A model generated the notes under the pieces. The model saw only the letters and a list, made by a program, of their open reading frames with translations, did not search any database and was not told where the DNA came from. A stretch of DNA of 64,000 nt from Alloscardovia omnicolens DSM 21503. GTDB lineage: Bacteria > Actinomycetota > Actinomycetes > Actinomycetales > Bifidobacteriaceae. Shown in pieces: positions 26,942 to 34,578 of this stretch. Location of the stretch: contig NZ_ATVB01000008.1 in assembly GCF_000420505.1 (NCBI RefSeq), positions 28,979 to 92,978 on the forward strand. Reading direction: 5' to 3'. The position numbers were made by a program, and so were the translations under genes. Position 1 is the stretch's first letter. The number at the start of each line of letters is the position of its first letter.

Positions 26942-29266
26942 TTACTTAAGAGTTATCTTTCGGAAAGAGAAAGCACCTGCAGAAGTAAGAACAAGACCAA
27001 ACGCAAGAACCCAGGTTGCAACAACAGACGAACCAGTTGCAGCAAACCTTGCCTTCGTTGCTTGAGAGCTCTGTGGAGTCGCAAAACTCACTATCTGTGC
27101 ATTCTCTTTATCAGTAGACGTCTCCTGCTTAGGCTCTTCCTCGCTCGGTAGTGCTACTAATGCATTCACAGCGTTCATAAGCAGACGAGTTGCAACGTCC
27201 ACTGATGCTTGAGTAGCGTCTCGACCTGCAGAATCCTTATAATCCAGCACACGCTGAGCATGAGCACGAACAAGACTGAGAATATCAACCCCAGCCTTTT
27301 CGTAAAGGCTTGTATCTACAGTTTTTGCTTTTTCAAGAGCGGCAGTCAACGCAGTTTTATCAATTGCATGCGCCCACGGTCCTACAGGTTCTGGCTTCGC
27401 CTCAGTCTCAGCAGGCTCTTCAGGTTGTGTAGCGTCAGCGGTCGAAACTAAACGGAAAGCATTTACTGAACCCCATTCTTTACCGTTCTTCGAATCAATA
27501 CGGAAACCTACAGTTGCGGTACCATCCTGCCCAACGTCAATCGTAAGTTGACGTTGCGAGGCTTTCTGCCAGCCCTCAAAAGAGAAGTTTTGAGCATAAT
27601 CAGGCTTTACTGAAGTACTTGCAATCAGCTGAGCGACAGTTCCGTCGTTACTATCGCCACCATACAGAGCTGCCGACAGTACGTATGAACCTGGCTGAAG
27701 CCCTTCAATGCGTTGCGTCACGTATCCAGAGAACGCAGTATCGTTCCAAAAATTAATTGAATTACCGTCTGCAGGCAGAGCATTATTGGTCTTACCAATC
27801 CATACTCCCGTTTGCCCATCTCCTGGCGTAGGAACTTCCCTATTAACCGTCCAGCTCTCCTCACCCTGCGCAAAGTCTGGATTCTTAACGAGGTTTCGGG
27901 TATCTTCTGATGGCTTCTCAGTTTCCACAGCCTCGTCTTCAATAGGTTTTTCAGGAGTTACAGTCGATGATACAGCTCCGGTGCTCAAATAAGCGTACGT
28001 ATAGAGCGATGGAAGAACGTATCCGTTATCGTCAAACCATGCCTGATTATCTACACCTGATCCGCCATACTGTTCGTTCTGCGCTCCCGGATCATACTCA
28101 GCAGCATATTGAGTTGCCCAACCGCCGCCTGTGGTGTTCCAAACATAGTTATTGCCTTCGGTATGCTGAGCGTCAGGAGTTACCGGCAACCAAGCAGGCT
28201 CCCACCAGAACAATCCCAAACCCGCATTCTTATCGAGGTTGTGTACGGTCTGAGCAACATCGCGAATCTCATCCGCCTGACCTTGCACGGAAATATCGTA
28301 TGGCGTAGCAATACCTTGAGTGTTCTTAATCATATTGCCACCATCAGGGTCATCGAAGGTATAACTCCACGAGGTTTCAGCTACCATAACTTTCTTGCCA
28401 TAAGTGTTAATAATTGCGTTCAACTCTTTAGTAAGGTTCTGCGTTGTTCCATGCCATGCTGGGTAATATGAGCTACCAAATACGTCATAATCGACTTTGT
28501 TGGCATCTAAGTTTTTTGCCCATCTCACTAAACCCTTTTCAGGATTTGCGTAGTGAATTGCTACCAAAGCATTCGGAAGGACTTTGCGCACAGCAGCACT
28601 TCCTGCCTTCAAAAGAGCGAAATATGCAGCTGAACCAGATTTTTCACCAGCCGTACCACCGTTAATTTCATTGCCAACCTGAACCATGCCCACATTTACG
28701 CCAGCATCAACAAACTTGCGTAAACTACTCTGCGTAAAATCGCTTAAAGCAGCGGACTTCTCTTCTAAGCTCATGCCGTCCCACGCTTTTGGTGCCTTGT
28801 ATTTACCGGGATCTGCCCAAAAATCAGAGTAATGGAAATCAACTAGAACTTTCATGCCAACCGCAGTAGCTCGTTTACCCACGCGCACAGCCATGTCTAC
28901 ATCTGTTTTGCCCGCTCCGTACGTATTTCCCTGCTTATCGACTGGGTTATTCCATACGCGGACGCGCACATAATTTGTTCCGCCCTCTTTGAGAATGTTA
29001 AAAATGTCGTCTACCTTGCCTTGTGCATTGCGGAACTGAATACCTGCATCTTCCAAAGCTACTGCGGTCGAAACATCTGCGCCTTTAATGAAGTCATTTG
29101 ATAGACCCCCGATTTTTTCAACATTAATATCTGCTTGAACTGCTGTTGATTCGTTTGGCGCAGCATGTGCTGTAACTGCCGCAGATAAACCAGCGAAACT
29201 GAGAGCGCACGCAAGAGCGAGACCCACGAGTCGGCGGCCGTATGTATGGGCCGTTTGTTTAGTCAT
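26942..29266 (-). CDS. Secreted GH53 arabinogalactan endo-beta-1,4-galactanase, surface-anchored
   Basis: The enzyme cleaves beta-1,4-galactan in pectic arabinogalactan I. The 774-residue protein has a signal peptide (LVGLALACALSFAGLSAAVTAHA), a GH53 catalytic domain (about residues 55-430: NDFIKGADVS, NYVRVRVWNNP, LVDFHYSDFWADPGKYKAP, the acid/base Glu in VQVGNEINGG and the nucleophile Glu in VMVAETSWSY), a carbohydrate-binding-like beta domain (LVKNPDFAQGEESWTVN to WGSVNAFRLV), a helical FIVAR-like segment, and a C-terminal ATGSSV motif followed by a membrane span and RKITLK. The last part resembles a non-canonical LPXTG-type sorting signal. A perfect palindrome lies in its promoter region. 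Confidence 0.93.
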   Translation of the reverse strand: MTKQTAHTYGRRLVGLALACALSFAGLSAAVTAHAAPNESTAVQADINVEKIGGLSNDFIKGADVSTAVALEDAGIQFRNAQGKVDDIFNILKEGGTNYVRVRVWNNPVDKQGNTYGAGKTDVDMAVRVGKRATAVGMKVLVDFHYSDFWADPGKYKAPKAWDGMSLEEKSAALSDFTQSSLRKFVDAGVNVGMVQVGNEINGGTAGEKSGSAAYFALLKAGSAAVRKVLPNALVAIHYANPEKGLVRWAKNLDANKVDYDVFGSSYYPAWHGTTQNLTKELNAIINTYGKKVMVAETSWSYTFDDPDGGNMIKNTQGIATPYDISVQGQADEIRDVAQTVHNLDKNAGLGLFWWEPAWLPVTPDAQHTEGNNYVWNTTGGGWATQYAAEYDPGAQNEQYGGSGVDNQAWFDDNGYVLPSLYTYAYLSTGAVSSTVTPEKPIEDEAVETEKPSEDTRNLVKNPDFAQGEESWTVNREVPTPGDGQTGVWIGKTNNALPADGNSINFWNDTAFSGYVTQRIEGLQPGSYVLSAALYGGDSNDGTVAQLIASTSVKPDYAQNFSFEGWQKASQRQLTIDVGQDGTATVGFRIDSKNGKEWGSVNAFRLVSTADATQPEEPAETEAKPEPVGPWAHAIDKTALTAALEKAKTVDTSLYEKAGVDILSLVRAHAQRVLDYKDSAGRDATQASVDVATRLLMNAVNALVALPSEEEPKQETSTDKENAQIVSFATPQSSQATKARFAATGSSVVATWVLAFGLVLTSAGAFSFRKITLK

Positions 29267-29330
29267 CCCTTATTCTCCTTGCTCCATTGAATAGTTGATT
29301 AAGGAAACGTCGCGACACATCCCTTGATTT

Positions 29331-29360
29331 TATGAGTGGTACACCTGTGTACCACTCATA
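29331..29360. promoter_or_regulatory. 30-bp perfect palindrome, probable operator of the galactanase gene
   Basis: TATGAGTGGTACAC-CT-GTGTACCACTCATA has 14-bp arms and a 2-bp centre. On the minus strand a TATACT -10-like box lies just upstream of it (29361-29372 region), so a bound regulator would block transcription of the GH53 gene whose ATG is 65 nt downstream. No regulator gene is adjacent. Confidence 0.7.
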
Positions 29361-29720
29361 GTATATTAAGTATAGCGCACAATGACGCGGGAGTAAATTT
29401 GGGGAGTAAATCTGTTCGGGACGAGGCGATTTTTCACGGAGCTTCAGGGGACTTTTATTGATTCACCGGATTTGAGCGAGGTTTTGGTTTGACATAGCTC
29501 GTTCTACTCGGTTAATCGTGTGATAAGTTTTGCCCTTGAGCTTGTGCGTAAAAGATACAACATCACAAAAACCAATCATGAAAGCATTAAATCCTGCTAT
29601 ATAACTGATAGCGAAGTGCAACTGTCAGCCTTACAAGCGGAACACACAGCCCTACTAAAATCTGAAGAAACAATAACTTGAGAAAGGAAATCTTCCACAA
29701 GGTATGAAAGAGAACGAACA

Positions 29721-29947
29721 ATGTTGAGCATAAGAAAATTTGACGCACGTTCGCATTTAGAAACATCAGAAGACATTGCCATCTTCCTAAACGAAGCCAT
29801 CAAGATGGATGATCCACTACCCTTATCCACACTTTGAATACAGTAGCGAGAGCACAAGGTATGACGGAAATTGCAAGAAAAGCCGGAGCTGAACGACTCA
29901 GTCTTTATAAAAGTCTTTCTGACAATGCTAAGCCTGGGCATCTTTAG
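29721..29947 (+). pseudogene. Frameshifted addiction-module antidote (HigA/COG3636-type) gene
   Basis: The first frame (ATG 29721) reads MLSIRKFDARSHLETSEDIA then IFLNEAIKMDDPLPLSTL before TGA; a one-base shift continues as NTVARAQGMTEIARKAGAER then LSLYKSLSDNAKPGHL before TAG. Together this matches the start and helix-turn-helix of RelE/ParE-associated antidote proteins (LETEEDIA..., IARA.GMT.IA...G, ESLYK.LS). The C-terminal third that normally follows is absent. An AT-rich stretch upstream (29545-29685) may be the remains of its partner toxin but I could not recognise it. Confidence 0.7.
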
Positions 29948-30006
29948 AAACCATGTGTAATTCTGTTCTTATTCTAAAAAAGTTCTATGCTCAGGAGGGA
30001 AGATAA

Positions 30007-30526
30007 ATGTCAATAACAGCGTTAGATGTTGCGAATACTTTTATCGCGCGTCACCCAAGCTTGTTTCTTTCGAATCTTTCCTTGAATAAGCTCGTATATT
30101 TTGCACAGGTGGAAAGCTTGCGGCAGACTGGTAAGCCCTTGTACGATTCTGAAATCCAAGCACAGCAATACGGACCTGTTGTGCCAGAAGTGTATTACGC
30201 TTTCCATGAGTGGAGAAATTTGATAATTACCAGCCCTGCGATGCAGGTAAAAAATGATTCTTACATGAACCAGATAGTCGATGCGGTCGCTGATAAATAT
30301 GGGTTTTTTAACAGCTTCTGATCTTGTAGCGTATTCACATAGGGAAAAGAAGAGTGCTTGGAAGAACACGTATGATGGTACACGTAATAAGGTGATTAGC
30401 ATCGCGAATATTCTTGCCTCTGATGACGTACATAATTACCCAACTCGTGAAAGAACGATGGCGCAAGGTATAGAAGTTATGTACAACAAGTATAGAAATA
30501 CTTTTCGGATTCTTGAAGATGCATAA
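30007..30526 (+). pseudogene. Panacea-domain (DUF4065/SocA-like) protein gene split by a T6-tract frameshift
   Basis: The first frame (30007-30321) reads LNKLVYFAQVESLRQTGKPL and QQYGPVVPEVYYAF, the Panacea hallmark, ending KYGFFNSF-stop. The second frame (running to 30526) continues GFLTASDLVAYSHREKKSAW and ends RNTFRILEDA. Removing one T from the run at 30304-30309 joins them as KYGFLTASDLV. GGAGGGA precedes the ATG. Panacea proteins act as antitoxins in varied toxin-antitoxin pairs; no intact toxin is adjacent. The break may be a true mutation, slippage-based variation, or a sequencing error. Confidence 0.75.
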
Positions 30527-30594
30527 AACGAGCTGCCTCGACTAAAAATCAAGAGCAGCTCAATGCGTTTGTGTCCGATATTATGAATATCCCT

Positions 30595-30886
30595 GAGTGT
30601 GTCAGATTTTTTGTGTATGTGGTTTTATTGGCGAATTTGCCTTAGCGACACGAGGGCTTGATAGGTGGCTGTTGACGGGTGACAAGGCTTGTACGCACTT
30701 AGTGCGGGTGTACACATCTCAGTTCTGCCAATCGGCATGTGGTGAGACAAGACACGTCGAACGCATCCTGTCTCACACCAGGCAGAACCCTCACAGCAAG
30801 CATAGTCAGCCAACCAGCACTAAAACAAACAATAAAAATCAGCGTAGTGCAACCAACCATTTACACAAAATTTCTGACACCCTTCC
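30595..30886. mobile_element. MITE-like element with IS256-family-like ends
   Basis: The left end GTGTCAGATTTTTTGTGTATG and the reverse complement of the right end, GTGTCAGAAATTTTGTGTAA, match at about 20 of 24 positions and are about 290 bp apart. Such GTGTCAGA-TTT-TGTGTAAA ends are typical of IS256-family elements. The interior has no transposase, but contains an inverted pair (GTGAGACA ... TGTCTCAC, about 30741-30776). No clear target duplication was seen. Confidence 0.6.
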
Positions 30887-30923
30887 AAATGTTGTTCTAA
30901 GTCCCAAGAGCCGCCATACAACG

Positions 30924-30969
30924 CAAAAGGGCGTTGCCTGCTCGAAAAGTCAAGCAAAACAACGCCCTC
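30924..30969 (-). terminator. Terminator of the anchored-repeat ABC operon
   Basis: On the minus strand AGGGCGTTG and CAACGCCCT enclose a long loop and are followed by TTTTGCG, about 55 nt after the permease stop codon. Confidence 0.7.
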
Positions 30970-31024
30970 ACAAACAACTGCCCAACTCCGCGCAATCACG
31001 TCACGTCAATTAGCCAACCGCCCA

Positions 31025-31891
31025 CTACCCTTGCCTCACACGCTGCACAAGGTTCTTCACTGCCCCATGCTTCGGCGAAAACATCCAAGCTATCACGAAC
31101 AATCCTGTAATCACCAGCACGATTGTTCCACCGGTCGCCAAATCCAGACTCCACGAGAAGTACATTCCCAGCACCGAGGCAACACATCCCAGAATCGGCG
31201 ACAAGAGCATCATCACAGTCAATTTGTCGGTCAACAATCGCGCGGTCGCCGCCGGCCCCACCAACAGCGCCAACACAAGCACATTTCCAATAATCTGCAC
31301 CGACGCCACCACAGCCACAGCAACCGTCACATACAGCATTACGTCCAGCCATAGCACAGGCAATCCGCTTGCCGCCGCCGTTTCTCTATCCATCGACACG
31401 CACACAAGCTCTTTGTGAAACACGAAGAGCAGACTCAAAATAAGCACCCCAGTCACAGCAATCACTGCTATATCCGAATTAGGTATACCAGTAATCGACC
31501 CAAATAAGAATGATTCCAACGATCCAGCGTACCCTTGGGCTTTAGAAATAATAACGATACCCAAGGCAAAAGCTGAAACGAAGAAAATGCCAATAAAGGA
31601 GTCTTCGCGCAACCGTCTGTTTTGGCTAAAAAGCGCCACAATAATCGCAGTAATAATGCCTGCGAGCGCTCCACCGATCAGAAGGTTTCCTTGCAAAATA
31701 AAGGCGATGGCAAGACCGGGGAAAACGGAATGCGCCACGGCATCTCCAATAAAAGCCATGCCGCGCAGCACAACGTAGCATCCTACTACGCCGCAAATCA
31801 CGCTCGACATGCAAGCAACAATAAGCGCTTTAAGAAGAAACCACAGGTCTGGATTGGTTAAGTCTAAAAGAAAATCAAGAGGACTAAGCAT
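31025..31891 (-). CDS. Anchored-repeat-type ABC transporter, permease subunit
   Basis: The 288-residue protein is an ABC-3 (metal-type, ZnuB/MntB-like) permease with about eight membrane helices and the signature region GDAVAHSVFPGLAIAF. In context it matches the permease of the actinobacterial anchored-repeat ABC system (the TIGR03769-03773 group, named from memory). The start overlaps the ATPase gene end by 8 nt, so the two are translationally coupled. Substrate is not proven; the family carries Zn2+, Mn2+ or Fe2+. Confidence 0.9.
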   Translation of the reverse strand: MLSPLDFLLDLTNPDLWFLLKALIVACMSSVICGVVGCYVVLRGMAFIGDAVAHSVFPGLAIAFILQGNLLIGGALAGIITAIIVALFSQNRRLREDSFIGIFFVSAFALGIVIISKAQGYAGSLESFLFGSITGIPNSDIAVIAVTGVLILSLLFVFHKELVCVSMDRETAAASGLPVLWLDVMLYVTVAVAVVASVQIIGNVLVLALLVGPAATARLLTDKLTVMMLLSPILGCVASVLGMYFSWSLDLATGGTIVLVITGLFVIAWMFSPKHGAVKNLVQRVRQG

Positions 31892-32804
31892 GGTTCATAT
31901 CTTTCGTAATCAAGCGGATAAGAGAGGAATCTTCGCGAATGTTAAAGGTTTGCGCCCATTGAGCTGCGGTCAAAGCGCTCGGAACATCGTCTCCCACTAT
32001 CGAGCCGTTAAACAGTAAAATGCGTGAGCAGGACTGAATCGACCCCACGATGTCGTGCGAGCTCATAATAATCGACTCGCCTTCGTCGGTTAGCTTGTGG
32101 AAGAGGTCAGTCAGCAGCTCTTGGCTCGGCATATCTAAGCCTGTGAACGGCTCATCGAGCAGTAAAATATGTGGCTGACCTGCCAACGCTCGCGCTACGA
32201 GCACGCGCTGACGCTGACCGCCCGAAAGTTCACCAATCACGCGGTCTTTAAAACCAAGCATTCCCGTGCGCTCCAGCGCGGTGAGCGCGGCACGATAGTC
32301 CTCTATGCGAGCGCGCCTGCCGTAACCGATGTGACGGATGCGACCCATCAGCACCACGTCGAGCACGGAAATCGGAAAATCCCACGCAACATCATGACGT
32401 TGCGGCACATACCCCACATAGCGCGTGCGATAGTGCTTGTCGTGCTCGGTATGGAACAGAACCTCGCCAGCGCATGACTTCTGCAGCCCCATAATTGTGC
32501 GGAAAAGCGTCGTTTTTCCCGCTCCGTTCGGGCCGAGCAGACCCACGAAATCGCCGGACATCACGCGGAAAGATACGTTATTAACCACGTGATTTTGTCC
32601 GAAAGATACGTGCAGATTTTTGACTTCTACGCCGGGCACGTGCGCAGGCTGCTCTTGTGCGTGCACAGACCGCTCTTGCGAGTTCTGCGCATTTGACGAC
32701 TGCGCGCTCTGCGCGCTTGGTACCTGCACAGCGCTAATACTCCGCTCTTCCACGTTCTGCACAGCACATTCCTCCAGCATCTGCTCCTTCTCAACTTTTT
32801 TCAT
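31884..32804 (-). CDS. Anchored-repeat-type ABC transporter, ATP-binding subunit
   Basis: The 306-residue protein has an unusual 55-residue polar N-terminal extension (rich in Q, S and A) before a standard ABC ATPase: Walker A LLGPNGAGKTTLFRT, Q-loop YVPQRHDVAWDFPI, signature ELSGGQRQRVLVARAL, Walker B ILLLDEPFTGLD and the switch His in IIMSSHDIVG. The VPQR-D-WDFP Q-loop is typical of metal-importing ABC ATPases. The start at 32804 has GAGGAGGG upstream. It lies 124 nt after the binding-protein gene; that gap has no evident terminator. Confidence 0.93.
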   Translation of the reverse strand: MKKVEKEQMLEECAVQNVEERSISAVQVPSAQSAQSSNAQNSQERSVHAQEQPAHVPGVEVKNLHVSFGQNHVVNNVSFRVMSGDFVGLLGPNGAGKTTLFRTIMGLQKSCAGEVLFHTEHDKHYRTRYVGYVPQRHDVAWDFPISVLDVVLMGRIRHIGYGRRARIEDYRAALTALERTGMLGFKDRVIGELSGGQRQRVLVARALAGQPHILLLDEPFTGLDMPSQELLTDLFHKLTDEGESIIMSSHDIVGSIQSCSRILLFNGSIVGDDVPSALTAAQWAQTFNIREDSSLIRLITKDMNHA

Positions 32805-32928
32805 AAAACCCTCCTCACACTTTCAACGCCTAAGCTTTCAGCTTTCTCACTCGCAAACACTTACACGCTTCCAAGCTTCCGTTTTCCGAAACTCCCGCGC
32901 TACCATCAATCACCAAAAACACCGCCAC

Positions 32929-34578
32929 TCACCCCAAACACTTCTTAAGCGACCGCGCATTTTCACGCATCATCTGTACATACGAATGCACGTGCGCGTC
33001 AAAAGCATCACCATAAATCGGGCAAATCTGTATATTGTTATCGTGCGCAATCTGTTGCAGCACAGAGGAACGCGAAATAAGGTTCGGTTCCAAAAATACA
33101 GCCGGTATCTTAAGGTCTCTCAAAGTTTGCGCTAAACGTTTTCTATCTTGAATCGACGGCTCACTCGATGGGTTAATCGTTACGAAGCCGGCAATTTTCA
33201 CGTTATACGCTTTGCCGAAATACGCGAAAGCATCGTGCGTAGTTACGAGATTTCGTCGTTCCTCAGGTATGGAAGCGATTGTTGAACGCACGTAATCGTC
33301 CACATCCATCAGCTCCTCAATATATTGCGCCGCGTTGCGACGGTATGTTGCCTCGTTTTTTGGATCTACTTGAGTGAGACGATCGGCAATAGTTTTTACG
33401 TATGCAATACCGTTGCTCACCGACTGCCACAAATGCGGGTCAATATCGCCATGCACGTGCTTTCCGAGTACGGCTTGCGGGAGCTGATAGATTTTTGATT
33501 TTTTTGACCCTAAGAAAGAGTATCCGCCGCCTGCAGGTATTTCTTTGATAGCTTGGGCCGGAACTTCTACGATAACCTCTTTTGGCGCGTAATAGGTACG
33601 CTGTCTTGTAGCGCTACGCGAGGATTGCGCGTCATCTGCTCGCACAGAGAAATCTTGGGACACGATATTATAAGCAAGGTCAGCATGTCCTTGATTCAGC
33701 ACGACTGATGCGCCACGTTTTTTCGCGACCTGCAGAGCGTTCACGCCAACGGCAAAAGTGATGCGTGTGCTTCCTAAAGACTGCAGTTTTTCGCCTTGTG
33801 CGTTGTAATGGTCAGCGCGAATATCGAGACTGTATACGCCCGGCTTGGAGAACGCCCAACTTAAATGCGTATGAGCGTCAGCTGGCAAATCAACATAATC
33901 ATGCGCATCAATACCGTCAGCAGAGTTAAAGTAAACGTCTACATTGCCAAAAGTTCCAGTCAAATAGGCAAATAAATCTCCTGGACCTTGCACTTTCGTA
34001 GCAGTTAAGCGGATCTGGTCAGAACGCGAAATATCTGCATGCACAGCATTTCCACTGCCCTGCGTTTGCGTTCCTTCTGTTACAGAACGTTCCACACGCT
34101 CCGTGGCTAATCCCAACCAAATCGTGTCAAGTGAAACGTCTTCAATCATCGGAATAATATCCGCCGCGTTTTTAACGCTTTCCTCAGCTAACTGAACGTT
34201 CGGCACGCCTTTGCGAACGTTGGAATCCAAAGCAGTAATAATGCTGTGCTCTTCAAGTAGCATATAGTTACTAAAAGCAATATCGGCATACACAATATTG
34301 CGAATTGACGCAAGGCTCGGCTCGTAGGAGTGCGGGTCTGCATTATCGGGGATGATTGATGCCACGGTTGCAGCATCTCCAGCAACATGAGCAATCATGT
34401 CGCGCAGAACTCCCGTTGTCGTTACTACGCAGATCTTGTCGCTACGACGGGCTGAACATGCAACAGATGACGAGACAGCGGCTGTGCGCGAGCATCCCGC
34501 GCACAAACCGGCGCTCATTGCAAGAGATACAATGACTGCCATACCTACCATAATGCGAGCACGAAGAACTTTACGCAT
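32929..34578 (-). CDS. Metal-type ABC solute-binding lipoprotein with an embedded surface-repeat domain
   Basis: The 549-residue protein has a signal peptide ending SAGLCAGC (probable lipoprotein) and a ZnuA/MntC-like fold split by an inserted domain. The N-lobe has KICVVTTTGVLRDMI and NADPHSYEPS; the insert (about residues 145-345) has the repeat seen in the three upstream surface proteins (DAHTHLSWAFSKPGVYSLDI, NQGHADLAYN, GGYSFLGSKKSKIYQLPQ); the fold resumes with HVHGDIDPHLWQSV, VTTHDAFAYFGKAYNVKIAG and CPIYGDAFD. The His in ADPH, DPHLW, THDAF and the Asp in GDAFD are the expected metal ligands of this family. The start at 34578 (MRKVL) is preferred since AAAGGA lies 6 nt upstream; it overlaps the previous gene by 8 nt. 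Confidence 0.9.
   Translation of the reverse strand: MRKVLRARIMVGMAVIVSLAMSAGLCAGCSRTAAVSSSVACSARRSDKICVVTTTGVLRDMIAHVAGDAATVASIIPDNADPHSYEPSLASIRNIVYADIAFSNYMLLEEHSIITALDSNVRKGVPNVQLAEESVKNAADIIPMIEDVSLDTIWLGLATERVERSVTEGTQTQGSGNAVHADISRSDQIRLTATKVQGPGDLFAYLTGTFGNVDVYFNSADGIDAHDYVDLPADAHTHLSWAFSKPGVYSLDIRADHYNAQGEKLQSLGSTRITFAVGVNALQVAKKRGASVVLNQGHADLAYNIVSQDFSVRADDAQSSRSATRQRTYYAPKEVIVEVPAQAIKEIPAGGGYSFLGSKKSKIYQLPQAVLGKHVHGDIDPHLWQSVSNGIAYVKTIADRLTQVDPKNEATYRRNAAQYIEELMDVDDYVRSTIASIPEERRNLVTTHDAFAYFGKAYNVKIAGFVTINPSSEPSIQDRKRLAQTLRDLKIPAVFLEPNLISRSSVLQQIAHDNNIQICPIYGDAFDAHVHSYVQMMRENARSLKKCLG

Noticed and set aside
30597..31013. A 138-codon plus-strand frame in the MITE-like element
   Set aside because: No ribosome-binding site, composition biased by terminal repeats, and it runs into the terminator of the ABC operon.
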